From NCBI GenBank assembly GCA_020283715.1, contig JAIQCW010000257.1:41072-105071 (forward strand): 64,000 nucleotides of DNA. Reading direction: 5' to 3'. A model generated the notes under the pieces. That model was not told the origin of the DNA. It made no database searches and worked only from the letters and a program-made list of their open reading frames with translations. Shown piece by piece: positions 23,153 through 34,512 of this stretch; position 1 is the first letter of the stretch; every line of letters begins with the position of its first letter. A program made the position numbers and the translations under genes. This DNA is from Cytauxzoon felis. Lineage: Eukaryota; Apicomplexa; Aconoidasida; Piroplasmida; Theileriidae.

Positions 23153-23867
23153 ATGGCTCCAAAGGGATCACATATAAGGAAACAGTGTGATTTTACTAAA
23201 TTGTATGTTTTTATTTATATTTTTATCATGTTTTAGATTAATGGCCGGGTACGATTTGGAATTAGTTAATGGTAGTACTCAAGAATTCAATGTAACATTT
23301 CATGGTCCGAATGGGAGTATGTTTTTTAAACGTTATATATATATATTATTATTTAGCTATTTATGAGGGCGGTGTATGGCAGGTTCATGTTATATTACCT
23401 GATGATTATCCATTTGCATCTCCTTCTATTGGATTTATGAATAAAATGCTCCATCCTAATGTCGATGAATCTTCTGGTTCAGTATGCTTAGATGTTATAA
23501 ATGAAACCTGGACTCCTATATATAGTATGTTAATTGTGTATTATTATATTATATTATAGGTTTGGTTAACGTCTTTGACGTTTTCCTTCCACAGTTATTA
23601 ACATATCCCAATCCCTCAGACCCACTTAATAATGAGGCGGCAGCACTTTTAATGTTAGACAAAACATCTTATGAGGAGAAGGTTAGAGGTATGTATCATA
23701 ATTTTTTATTTACATTTGTTCTAGAACACGTACGTCTACATGCAAGTAAAGAACTATGGGAAAAAAGAAGGAGCATATCTACAAAGGAATCTGATGCAGA
23801 AATGAACTGTGATGATATTAGTGATGTAGTTAGTTCCATAGATGATGACGAATTGGACAATTTTTGA
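23153..23867 (+). CDS. UBE2H: Ubiquitin-conjugating enzyme E2, UBE2H/UBC8-like
   Basis: Five exons: 23153-23202, 23237-23316, 23357-23524, 23560-23688, 23725-23867; introns 34-40 nt; 189 aa. The UBC fold is intact: [41 protein letters not shown], the active-site block [20 protein letters not shown] (catalytic Cys in SVCLD), then [27 protein letters not shown] and LPQLLxYPNPxDPLN are characteristic of UBE2H/Ubc8. The acidic C-terminal tail (DDDELDNF) also fits. In relatives this E2 works with the GID/CTLH E3 complex; that partnership is inferred. Confidence 0.92.
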
Positions 23868-24085
23868 TGATCAATTTTAAATTTTAGTTATATTAGGACG
23901 TGTGCTTCATATTTAATAATCATCTTAATCGCACATCCTTTTTTAATCCAGAAATAGTTGGATTTAATTTCACTTGTAATCCTAATAAAATTTTAATATT
24001 GTAAATTAAACTTTATAGTGATATTTACTGTGACTATCTGTCTTGTCTTACACACTAAATATAAACATCACAATTTGATTTTGAA

Positions 24086-27000
24086 ATGAGGAAGCTTTTT
24101 CCTCATGAAAAACGGCTTAGAGAGTTAGTTGATTTGAATATTATTCGTATTTTTGTGGAATCGTCCACGAAAATTACATATTAACATTATATACTATAGG
24201 ACATATGCTGACACTTCTGATGTACAAGAGCAACAAATGTTTGTTCTATATATTTGTAATTTATAAATTATCGTTTAGACAATACACGTCAAATGTATGC
24301 TTGATTCGTGCACCTCTACTTAGCATACTTAAAGTTGAGGCAGGTCCCCCTGTCTTGTTGAGACCGTTCAAAAGCCCGTTAGAAGGTCACACACCTGGTA
24401 CAAAATTTTCATTATTTAATAAAAATTATTAGGTGTGAGTGCCGAATCTCAGAGGAAGACGCTTGGATGTAGAATTCGGCCTGGGACAAAAACATTTTTG
24501 AAAGATTTCAGATTTAGTTCACTCCAGTCTACTGAAGAATCACTAGAAAACCTTCCTCCTGATAATCCATTGACCTTGTATACATCACCTCCAGAAGATG
24601 AAGTATCTGTCACTATTAAGGTCGATTCTATGTTATCCAGGTATTTATTAATGTCTCATAAATTCTACTGTTAGATTCTTACGGGATCATCAAAGACAAG
24701 GAGTACAATTCATATTTGATTGCTTAATGGGTTTTAAAGAATTCAATGGGCAAGGATGTATTCTCGCTGATGATATGGGTACATATTAATAATAATTATT
24801 ATATAGTATAGGTCTTGGAAAAACTCTTCAGAGTATTACCGTGATGTGGACATTGTTAAAACAGGGTTTAAATAACAGACCAGGTATTCGTAATATCAAT
24901 TGATTATAATTATATGTAGCTGCGAGAAAATGCGCAATTATATGTCCGGCCAGTTTAGTTAATAACTGGGAGAGTGAAATTAAAAAATGGCTAAGAGGAA
25001 AATGTCCTTGTACCGCTGTAGCAGAATCTAGTAGAGAAAAGGTTATCTCTCAATTTGAAGGATTTAAATATGATAATAATGTATGTTAAATATAATATCA
25101 TTATAATTTATAGTCCCGTGTTTTAATATCATCATATGAAACATATCGTATGCATTGTTCAAGATTGGAAGGTGTACCAATCGATTTACTAATTTGTGAT
25201 GAGGCTCATCGTATGTTTAGAAGATTACAAAATAACTATTGCAGGCTTGAAAAATGATAAAACTAGAACATCAGTAAGCATATCATCTTCAACTGCCAAA
25301 ATGAGGTTAATGCTAAGTGGTACACCAATTCAGGTAATTGACTCATTTTAAAATATTAATTTATAGAATGATCTTAATGAATTCTACTCTTTAATATCAT
25401 TGTGTAACCCTGATGTGTTAGGAGATGTTAATGATTTTAGAAGGATCTTTGCTGTATGTTAATAGTGAGATAATTAATTATCATTCAGAACCCTATTTTA
25501 ATTGGTAGAGAACCAGATGCAACTCCAGAGCAACAAAAATTGGTAATTATATTCATTTCTTCAAATTTACTATCAATAGGCTTCCGATAGGCTTGCTGAA
25601 TTGTCACATATAACTAATCAATTTGTTTTGCGCAGAACTAATGTTTTGTTAGCTAAAGTTCTGCCACCAAAAGTAATTCTGGTATGTAATTTGTTAATAT
25701 TATTATAAAATATATAGAATGTCTTCTGTAATTTGTCAAAAAAACAAAATTATATATATAAGGCCTTTGTCAGTTCCAAAAGGTATTTTTAAATTTGATT
25801 CGACATTAAATGTTTAGATGGAGAAATATGTTAAAAGAAGACGGTGTAACTAGTAGGTCACTAAGTGCTATTCAATCATTAATGAAATTGTGTAATCATC
25901 CGTTCTTACTAAAACGTGGTGGTGTATTGGTATGTGTTATTTGTATATAAATATATTGTTTAGTCATCCCCTGATGTTGATAAATGTCTTGAGAGTATAG
26001 AAAATAGCAATAAACAATTAAATAAACACAAGTGTTGTAGATGTGATTTATCTGGAAAAGTTTTAGTTGTATACAGATTATTATATCACATTAGAAAAAA
26101 TACAAATGATAGGGTTGTTATAATAAGTAATTATACCCAAACATTGGATTTATTTGAAAGGTTATGTAGAGAGTGTAATTATCCATTTGTGAGACTGGAT
26201 GGTACAACAACAATTAAAAAGAGGCATAATCTTGTTACGGTATTTATTTTTGATGTTTAAAAATTAATTTATAGACTTTTAATGACCCTTCCACAAATAG
26301 TTTTATATTTTTATTAAGTTCAAAGGCTGGTGGATGTGGTATAAATTTAATTGGTGGTAATAGATTGGTATTATTTGATCCAGATTGGAACCCAGCCAAT
26401 GATAAACAGGTATGTTTGTTGAACTATTATTACATATTATAGGCCCTTGCACGTGTATGGAGAGATGGACAAAAAAAAGTTTGTTATATTTACCGTCTCT
26501 TTAGTACCGGAACTATTGAAGAGAAAATATATCAGGTAATGTCAAAATATTACAATTAATACATTACATAGCGTCAAATATGTAAAGATGGATTAAGCTC
26601 GATGCTTGTAACAGATGGTACTAACGAATTGAAGGATAGTTTATCTGGAGAATATCTTAAGAATTTATTTGAATATAAAGATACTATACTTTCTGACACA
26701 CATGATTCTATCGATTGTCGTAGATGTGATAAGACTGAAGGTAAATGCGTTGTTTATATCACAATAATTACTTAGGTTCTAAAAATTTTGTCCCGCAATT
26801 GGAGGATTTTGTTGAAGATGGTATGTTAATTAATTATAAAATGTATTATATTTAGATTTGAATACATGGGCGCACCATTCGGATTTAACTACACTACCTG
26901 ATGAATTCCTTTCCAAAGCTGCCCTAAATAATGAGCCAGTACCTCAGTATCAAGATATTGAAATAGATGCTGACTTTGTACCAATATCATTTGTTATGAG

Positions 27001-27231
27001 TTGCAGGATTGAATTCAATGAAAATGCAAACACACAAAAACCTGTCAAAGAAGTCAGCAGTAAAGAAAATGATGCCGTAAAAGCACCTGCAAAGGTATAT
27101 TCATGTGAATATATTTATCATATTAATAGAAACTTGTTAAACAAGATACTGTTACAACTGCATGTGATGCTGATAGCGATGAGTACTCAGCAAGTAGTGA
27201 TTTTATCGTGTCAGATGATGTAGACGATTGA
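24086..27231 (+). CDS. RAD54: RAD54, SWI2/SNF2 DNA translocase of homologous recombination (many short exons)
   Basis: About 20 exons. The first six are 24086-24162, 24200-24238, 24279-24397, 24433-24640, 24675-24778 and from 24812; the last begins near 27130 and ends at TGA 27229-27231. The spliced product carries [26 protein letters not shown], Walker [12 protein letters not shown], the DEAH box (CDEAHRLKNDKT), LSGTPIQNDLNEF, then helicase motifs V and [62 protein letters not shown]. This is Rad54 rather than another Snf2 protein. It remodels Rad51 filaments and drives branch migration. The first two exons are tentative; the donor at 24163 (GTCCAC) is unusual. The C-terminal acidic tail (SDDVDD) is probably lineage-specific. 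Confidence 0.92.
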
Positions 27232-27247
27232 AAATAGATGTATGGAA

Positions 27248-27551
27248 TCAATTGTTTGGTTTACCACCAGGTACAAGCATTGCTATATAGTTACCATTGA
27301 CTAAAGCATCTTTTAACTCTGTTGTATTCGTACCATCTGCTGTAATAGAGTATTCGACGACGTCCTCTAACACCTGAATATGTGTAAATATAAAATGACA
27401 GGAATCTTACCATGTTCATATAGTCATCGAAACTTCTCAATGTTCCGATAATTTCTTTTTCACATTTCATTATTATCCAAATTTTACTTCCTAGACACTT
27501 ATCAATGAGTGCTAATGGAAGATAGCAGGCACCGCTCTCGATTGTTGACAT
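27248..27551 (-). CDS. LSM5: LSM5, U6 snRNA/mRNA-decay Sm-like protein
   Basis: Two exons, 27551-27411 and 27373-27248, with a 37-nt intron after MNM; 88 aa. The Sm1 motif is [19 protein letters not shown]...[20 protein letters not shown], and Sm2 is [12 protein letters not shown]. The LALIDKC-x-GS and [14 protein letters not shown] patterns match Lsm5 rather than other Lsm proteins. It belongs to the Lsm2-8 ring on U6 snRNA and the Lsm1-7 ring in mRNA decay. Its 3' end faces the end of RAD54, leaving 16 bp between stops. Confidence 0.93.
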
Positions 27552-27945
27552 TTATTTAAATATATTTAAATTTTAATTAAAAAGATTATATTAATCTAAA
27601 TGGCCTTATAATATGTGATGTATATTCAGTCATGTGATTACCCTATATGGCGTGGAATAATCTTCAACTAAACAACGTCCAGTATATGTTTAATGTATTT
27701 TATGTTTAAATGCAGTTTCAATAAATGATCTTATATTATTAATTCACAATGATTGATTGTGTTTCATAATATTTACATGGCACCTTATGTTATGTATTAT
27801 ATCGGGGTTGTTTCAATGGATGTTTGATTTACGTTTATTTATGGCTAATAGCCATTTATTTGTGTATTCTGTGTTTAATGTTTAAATTTTAATCTTTGAA
27901 TTATGTGTTTTACTTATTTAAATTTGCATTTATTATTTATACATT
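27552..27945. other. Divergent intergenic region
   Basis: About 390 AT-rich bases between the LSM5 start (minus) and the 981-aa gene (plus). T-rich tracts toward the plus-strand gene; no ORF or RNA gene supported. Confidence 0.5.
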
Positions 27946-30891
27946 ATGGAATCCTATTTTAGGAAGGATAAGGTCCCTTATATGGGTTTTTTCTTTGCTA
28001 TTTCAATTTGGGCTTCATCTTCTTTTATTAATTGTGATATGATAAATATATTTACATTGGGATTCAGTTATAAACGTTATTTTGTACAATGTTTCTATTG
28101 TGGTTTCACTGTAACAATATTAATATTTTCCCTCCTTAAATTTGGTGTAGTTCCAATATTGATGATTTTAATACATTGTAATTTTATTCTATACGGTTTG
28201 TTATTATTGTTATCTCTGTTATCTGTTGTAAATCATAAATTCTATTATATTATTTTCTCTTTTTGGGGGTTTCTTTCAGCTCTTAATTTAATCGCAACAT
28301 TATATCTGTCATCTTATAATAGGATTGGTCTTAAGGCATTCTTATTCGGTATTAGTACTTCATATTTGATTGCTTTTATATTCGCCTATAAATTATGCTA
28401 TTCGAATATTGATATCAATAAATCAAATGTTTTTGTTACACAATCCTTCATTTTATTTAAGTTTGTACTTTCATTACTTGTCTTTCCATTTTTTAAATCT
28501 GCTATCAATGACAGGTTCTCTTATGAATATCATGATTTTTTAAAGAAATTCAAATTTTCTGAACTAAAAACCTGGTTTAATAAGCCAAAAACATGGGTAA
28601 AAGAAACCATGGTTTCAATTATTAATGTTAAAAATTTGGTAAATTTGATTATAGAAAAAGATGAACGCACAACTTTGGCTCGTAATTCATTGATTATATT
28701 TTCTCTTGTGTCCATCAGTAATACATTTTTTTTACCTTCGCTAATGTCATCAAAAGCGTTGTCTAAATTCTTTATTAATGATTTACTTGTATCTGATCAT
28801 TTATCAAGTTTTATGGGAATTATTGTTGCAATATATACGTATAAATGTAATACAAGATCTTGTATGATATTTGCTGTGTTATATCCATTCTATTTATCTT
28901 TTTCTATTCTTATTTTTGCGGGAACATCTATACGCTTCACCAAACTCTGTTTCCACCCAAAAATTGCAAAATTTATATTGATGTGCTCTGGATTTATCGG
29001 TAATTGGATATTCGTTTCTAGTTTACTCCAATTTTTTGATCGTATGCTATCATTCGAATGTGAAAGCCCTGATAAATGTTGTGAATATGATTCTTTCAAA
29101 TGTCTTTGCTCGATAAAAATGTCTGAGGAAAAATGTTCTAGTGGAAATACTTCTACAAGTGGAAGTACTTCAAATGGTAATAATTGTAAGATATGTATTC
29201 CCCGCAATAATGAGGATGCATATCGTGGATGGGCTTATGGAGATTCTCTCTGTTGCTCTACACAAAGTACTACTACAACTACCGGTAGTTCATGTGCAGG
29301 TGGTCAAAATTCTAATGGTAGTTGTTATTTGATGAGAAATTGTATTGTTACAGCTTGTGCTTATTGTGATTTAAATGTTTTGTTTGAATGTGTTAAAATA
29401 GATCATTGCTCATGTACCACTACATCATCTTCATCAACTGGAAATAACTCTGTATGCCTTTGTTTGAATAGCATTAAATACGAGTTGATTGCTTGTGAAA
29501 ATACGCAAGATTCCAATTTGAATGGTAAATTGTCTTGTTCTAGTGGATCTTCAAATTGTTGTTGTTGCTGTTGTTGTACATGTACAAATGGTGGTGAAAA
29601 GAATTGTGGGAAACATTTTAAAATATCAAAATACTCTAAATCATCCTGTTGTCATTATGATTTAAAGTTGCTTTTGTCTTATAAAGAAATAAATACCAAA
29701 TTTTATATTGGTAAAACACCTTTCGATAATAAATTTGATCCTATCAGTTGTATTGTTTTTAGTAATTGTTGTAATACTACTAATAATAATAACCATACTT
29801 GTGGAATAATTAAGATAACTAATGGAAACGGTGTTACTAAAGATAACGGATATGTTAATTGTAATGGATCTAATAATAATGGAAAATGTTGTATAAAAAT
29901 TGTACCTTGTAATTTACCTTATCATTTTAGAAAAAAGGATATCATAAGATCCGAATGTATATCTTTATTGCTTTTATCCATCTTTATATTTTGTTTGGTT
30001 AGATGTATTCTTTCTGTAGTAACTTCATATACCGTTGACAAGACAATCAAGTTTAATATGCCTTTTTCAGAAATTAAAAGAAATGCTTCACAAATCATTG
30101 GCGATGCTAAATTCCCATATGAATCTGATATAGCTTATGCGAAGGTATTGTCCCCTACTTTTATCGGTACTGATGATGAATTAATTGGTCATGCCTTAGA
30201 AATAGAAAAAATTCGTTTGGATTCTGAATTAAAACTTGCCAAACTTGTTATGACTGATTCACGTTTCTCTTTATTAGATAAATGGCTACAATCGGAAATT
30301 TCAAAAGGTGTCGATTTGTTTGAAGGAACCCCCAATCATGTACAATATATATCTAAATTCACGAAATGTTTACACAGGGTTCTTTTAAAATATGCTCTAT
30401 TTCTATCGAAGTCTATTTCATCATTTTTAGATTGGCAAGATAAGTCTAGAAAATGGGAAATAGAGTGGAGACATTTCGGAATGAGATATATACAAAATGT
30501 CCAGGATAGAACGCATCAGGCTTCGGTATTGCTTAAAATGGGTTTTTTTTCCAACAATTCTAAATTACAGAAAGAAATCACTGATATGCATGTTAATACA
30601 TGGAAAAATGTTACTAAAGATACCAAAGAGTTTGAAGTAATTAATAAAAATCTTCGATTGTTAGAAAATAATTTGTCAAGTGCTACCACTGTTACAGAAA
30701 TTTTCAATAGAAAGTTACAATTGTGGGATTATAAAGCCGTATTATTGAGAAAATGGAATGATGATGGTACGATATTATTTAATTGGGAATCTTTCATCCA
30801 AACATTCGATGATATTAAAGTATGGAAGGAAAATTTTCTTCCTTTATATTTCGAAGCACATGATTCAAGACTATTTGTGGAAGATGGTTAG
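27946..30891 (+). CDS. 981-aa polytopic membrane protein with Cys/Ser/Asn-rich insert (unknown)
   Basis: One long uninterrupted exon, a rarity in this intron-rich window. Residues 1-210 and 245-375 contain about ten hydrophobic segments with an MFS- or nucleoside-transporter-like density. Residues about 380-665 are a soluble insert with more than 50 cysteines mixed with Ser, Asn, Gly and Thr, including a run of seven Cys (SSNCCCCCCCTC) and tracts such as GNTSTSGSTSNGNN. One more TM segment (about 672-700) precedes a 280-residue charged, helical C-terminal domain. I recognise no family. Piroplasm genomes contain expanded families of polytopic proteins, so a lineage-specific membrane protein is plausible. 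The insert may be lumenal/extracellular with disulfides, or a cytosolic metal-binding region. Confidence 0.7.
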   Translation: MESYFRKDKVPYMGFFFAISIWASSSFINCDMINIFTLGFSYKRYFVQCFYCGFTVTILIFSLLKFGVVPILMILIHCNFILYGLLLLLSLLSVVNHKFYYIIFSFWGFLSALNLIATLYLSSYNRIGLKAFLFGISTSYLIAFIFAYKLCYSNIDINKSNVFVTQSFILFKFVLSLLVFPFFKSAINDRFSYEYHDFLKKFKFSELKTWFNKPKTWVKETMVSIINVKNLVNLIIEKDERTTLARNSLIIFSLVSISNTFFLPSLMSSKALSKFFINDLLVSDHLSSFMGIIVAIYTYKCNTRSCMIFAVLYPFYLSFSILIFAGTSIRFTKLCFHPKIAKFILMCSGFIGNWIFVSSLLQFFDRMLSFECESPDKCCEYDSFKCLCSIKMSEEKCSSGNTSTSGSTSNGNNCKICIPRNNEDAYRGWAYGDSLCCSTQSTTTTTGSSCAGGQNSNGSCYLMRNCIVTACAYCDLNVLFECVKIDHCSCTTTSSSSTGNNSVCLCLNSIKYELIACENTQDSNLNGKLSCSSGSSNCCCCCCCTCTNGGEKNCGKHFKISKYSKSSCCHYDLKLLLSYKEINTKFYIGKTPFDNKFDPISCIVFSNCCNTTNNNNHTCGIIKITNGNGVTKDNGYVNCNGSNNNGKCCIKIVPCNLPYHFRKKDIIRSECISLLLLSIFIFCLVRCILSVVTSYTVDKTIKFNMPFSEIKRNASQIIGDAKFPYESDIAYAKVLSPTFIGTDDELIGHALEIEKIRLDSELKLAKLVMTDSRFSLLDKWLQSEISKGVDLFEGTPNHVQYISKFTKCLHRVLLKYALFLSKSISSFLDWQDKSRKWEIEWRHFGMRYIQNVQDRTHQASVLLKMGFFSNNSKLQKEITDMHVNTWKNVTKDTKEFEVINKNLRLLENNLSSATTVTEIFNRKLQLWDYKAVLLRKWNDDGTILFNWESFIQTFDDIKVWKENFLPLYFEAHDSRLFVEDG

Positions 30892-31127
30892 TATTATAAT
30901 TATTAACTATAATTTGTAATATTTTAAACTTTATATAATATTTTGTATGATGTGTTAGTATTGTCTAATGTGCTGACCCACCATAGTTGATTGATTATAT
31001 AATTAAGTATATCTGTATATATTTATTTATAACACATATATCGCAAAGAAATTATTTATTATCTATATAAAATATTAATTATATGTTACGATGATGCGAT
31101 TATTTAATAATATTTATTAAATAAATA

Positions 31128-34100
31128 ATGTCTGAATCTATTAATGACATAGCATTGAAACATTCTTTCATACTGGATGTACTTAAGGCTACAAATAAAA
31201 AATCCGAAAAACGTCCTATACAGGAATTTGGGAATAAAGGATTTAAATTGTATATTGGACATCTGTATGGAAGAATCAAATCAATTAATGATGTAGAACA
31301 TATACAATTTACACTAGATGATATTGATGATTTAGTAAGAGCTTATCTGTACATTATAATCTTGCATAATAAAAATGTGTTTGTTGCTTTGAACGATATT
31401 TACTCTCATACTTGTGATATTTTAAATAATGTTGTTAAAGAAACCTTTCCTATCTCATCAACCTTTGACTTTAACTCTCCTATGAAGCATCTCGATATTG
31501 ATACTATAAAGAATATATTGGATGTAATTAATAACACTCTGGTTTCGAATGCTACGTTGTTAATGCTATGTCCTCAATATTTCAACCTTACAGACATTAT
31601 AAGTGAAAATGAAATTAAAAGGAGTTATCTCAATATCTCAGACGATAAAACTAGATCAAATACATTTATAGATTTTATTGGTTTATCACACAACAATTCG
31701 TTTCTCCAGAAAATTTTATCGAACATGTGGGACAGTGATGAAAGCTTGTCCAAGTCAGAATTTTCAAATATTATTAATGAAATTAGGATACGTATGTCAC
31801 TAAAAACATTTGGTAGTATGGATTTTAATGAATTGGTTATCATAAATGAGTTATTATCGTTCAAACCCTTATCAGAATGTTTTTTGAATAACATCATTTA
31901 TATAGAACTTGAATCACAGTTGTACAATAGTTGTGGTATTAAGAGAGAAATATTATCTATACTTGGTAGGTTTTTTACCAGAACTGCTCTTAATGAGGAG
32001 TTGATTGAGGTATCAAAATATATTGGATTGAATAAGAGTTTCTATGAAAATGTAAAATGTACTAGATTGTCCGAGTTTTATGGAGTCAAGGATCTAAACA
32101 GACTAAAAATGTCAATATCATCTAAAAGAAACGAATCGGATGTAGTTATTAATATATTATTACAAATATTCAAAAATATTTTCAAGGCCGATCAATCATC
32201 AAGAAATACATGTTTAGTGATTATTGGTAGAATCATTTCATGTAATGTCACCCGACGAAAAGTACTTCGACTTACTAATATAGACAGTCCTCCATTAACT
32301 TTAGAACCATTGTATTATACTAGAATGTCTCTTTCACGTGATAACACATTTGGGTTTTGTATTAATCTAGTTTGGTTATTACTATTACTGGCCCAAGGGA
32401 TTACAACTTCTAAGGTATCTGATATAGATCCGTTTTATTGCCAAACATCAAATATTGTAAAACAAGAAATAAAATTATTGGAGACAAAATCCGATGAAAG
32501 AGATTCTGAATTTGTTGCAAATAGAACATCTGTATTGTCAACAATTGAAAATGATATTACTAGTATATTGGGATTTCTGGTCAATTCCCCTTCGTGCATG
32601 GGTGATGAAAATGAGGTAAATGATGTATTGGCCAAATTCAAAATTGATCCCATTCATCTCTTTAACGCCAAATTTATTACACAAATATTTTGGTTAACAT
32701 TACATGGTGTTATTATGCTGTTTTTACCTGCACTTCAAGAGAATTTAAAAATATTGTCACACACGCTAAACTATGCGAATAGTACTCCAAATCTAGATAT
32801 AAATGATGAGAAGCTTGCAAACTATATTTCTCATGTATATACATGGCGTTCCGCCTTACAGCATCCAACATTGATCAAGGCCTTATGGCATTTTATTAAC
32901 ATTTCATTGAGATTATTTTTGCGTTGTTCATTATTGTATAATGTAGATGGTGATATCAATCATGACTATAACAATATACTGAATGAAAATAAAGGCAGAT
33001 ACGGGGTTTTAGTTGATCAATATTTTGATCACGTTTATGATAGTACTCAAAATATATCACAAAGTCCTCAACTGACAGTTTTACCTGTTGATTTTATCGA
33101 ATGTATTTTGGACGTGATTAAAAATATGAGTATATTAAGACAATATGATGCTTATATTAAACCTGTTGATAAGGGCTTATTAGATGGTATGGATTTTGAA
33201 ATAATTGTGACTTTGTGTATATTTCTAATGAAGTCACCGAACAATATAATTAAAAATGTCCACATAAAATGTGATATGGCATGTGCAACAATTTTATATT
33301 TATGTAAATGCTCTGAAGATGGTATTGCTAAATTTGAAAACATTGAATTGGCAAAAACTCATTTGATGGATGCACTATGTAGAACATTTATTTCATCGCA
33401 AAAAACTACTTATAATGCACGTGTATCATCCAGGTTGAATATAATTCAATGCCTCAGTTTGTTTTTTGTAATTCCGGCTTATAAAAATAGTTTCGTTTCT
33501 TCCATTATATCTAAAAGGGATATATTTGTTCAATTTATGCACTTGTTGTTAAATGATACTACATTTTTAATTGAAGAAGTTGTATCATATTTATCAGAAA
33601 TAAGAAGGAGAGAATTGGCAGGTATTTCACTAGATGATCAACCGAGTGATGAACAAAGTTCTAACTCTAGAAATGATGAAGAAAACAATGACGATACCAT
33701 ATACACTCAAGACGGTGCTATTGACGCAAATCAATTGAAATCAATGAGGGGGAGTGAGTTGAAAGGTAGAACTAGGACTTTTGTTGAGTATGGTTATGAA
33801 ATATGTTCATTGTTATGTATTTTATGTAATGAATTTCCCGGTGAAATTACAAACAACAGTGTTTTATTACCACAGGTTTCTACGTGTTTAGGTTGTTGTA
33901 TAGAGAGTTTGGCTGGGCAAAAATGTCTACAACTTAAAGTCAAAAATATGCAAGAATATGGATTTAAACCGAAAGAGTGGTTATCTAAGATAATGCAATG
34001 CTACATTTCTCTATATCTATTCAATGAAGATGATGAAACGCCATTTATTAAAGCCGTAGTGCATGATGAACGTTATTATAAACCTGAAACGTTTAATCGT

Positions 34101-34463
34101 TGCATAAGATTTGCCACGAGGGAGATGTTTTTAAATTATAAATCAATCAAATCGTTCAACTCACTCTCAAACAAATTATTTGAATACGCTAAACGTATCA
34201 GTATGATTTATGATAATGCAATAAATGAGGATGTTCCTGAAACATATTTAGATCCCATTATGATGGATATAATGGAAGATCCAGTATTACTTCCTGGTAG
34301 TGGGAAAATAATGGATAGAAAAAATATTGAAAGACATTTAATGTCTGAATCGACGGATCCATTTACTAGAGCTCCATTATCAAGAGAAGAATTAATTGAT
34401 CAACCAGAACTAAAAGCCGAAATTGATGCTTTTATTAAATCTCTGAGTAATAAAAGGACATGA
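31128..34463 (+). CDS. UFD2: Ubiquitin conjugation factor E4 (UFD2/UBE4-type U-box ligase)
   Basis: Single exon, 1111 aa, a length typical of UFD2/UBE4. Most of it is the E4 core, an armadillo-like solenoid (for example RVSSRLNIIQCLS and LGCCIESLAGQKCLQLKV). The C-terminal ~70 residues are a U-box: YLDPIMMDIMEDPVLLPGSG then KIMDRKNIERHL, DPFTRAPLSREELI and ELKAEIDAFI. The DP[IV]M-x-x-[IL]M-x-DPV signature is diagnostic. The enzyme extends ubiquitin chains on substrates and works with CDC48/p97 in degradation pathways. An acidic/Asn-rich insertion near residues 840-870 appears lineage-specific. The gene's long single exon contrasts with the multi-exon genes nearby. Confidence 0.95.
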   Translation: MSESINDIALKHSFILDVLKATNKKSEKRPIQEFGNKGFKLYIGHLYGRIKSINDVEHIQFTLDDIDDLVRAYLYIIILHNKNVFVALNDIYSHTCDILNNVVKETFPISSTFDFNSPMKHLDIDTIKNILDVINNTLVSNATLLMLCPQYFNLTDIISENEIKRSYLNISDDKTRSNTFIDFIGLSHNNSFLQKILSNMWDSDESLSKSEFSNIINEIRIRMSLKTFGSMDFNELVIINELLSFKPLSECFLNNIIYIELESQLYNSCGIKREILSILGRFFTRTALNEELIEVSKYIGLNKSFYENVKCTRLSEFYGVKDLNRLKMSISSKRNESDVVINILLQIFKNIFKADQSSRNTCLVIIGRIISCNVTRRKVLRLTNIDSPPLTLEPLYYTRMSLSRDNTFGFCINLVWLLLLLAQGITTSKVSDIDPFYCQTSNIVKQEIKLLETKSDERDSEFVANRTSVLSTIENDITSILGFLVNSPSCMGDENEVNDVLAKFKIDPIHLFNAKFITQIFWLTLHGVIMLFLPALQENLKILSHTLNYANSTPNLDINDEKLANYISHVYTWRSALQHPTLIKALWHFINISLRLFLRCSLLYNVDGDINHDYNNILNENKGRYGVLVDQYFDHVYDSTQNISQSPQLTVLPVDFIECILDVIKNMSILRQYDAYIKPVDKGLLDGMDFEIIVTLCIFLMKSPNNIIKNVHIKCDMACATILYLCKCSEDGIAKFENIELAKTHLMDALCRTFISSQKTTYNARVSSRLNIIQCLSLFFVIPAYKNSFVSSIISKRDIFVQFMHLLLNDTTFLIEEVVSYLSEIRRRELAGISLDDQPSDEQSSNSRNDEENNDDTIYTQDGAIDANQLKSMRGSELKGRTRTFVEYGYEICSLLCILCNEFPGEITNNSVLLPQVSTCLGCCIESLAGQKCLQLKVKNMQEYGFKPKEWLSKIMQCYISLYLFNEDDETPFIKAVVHDERYYKPETFNRCIRFATREMFLNYKSIKSFNSLSNKLFEYAKRISMIYDNAINEDVPETYLDPIMMDIMEDPVLLPGSGKIMDRKNIERHLMSESTDPFTRAPLSREELIDQPELKAEIDAFIKSLSNKRT

Positions 34464-34512
34464 TTTTTTAATAAATTAATTATTCATTTTATATCATTAC
34501 GCTAATATATTA

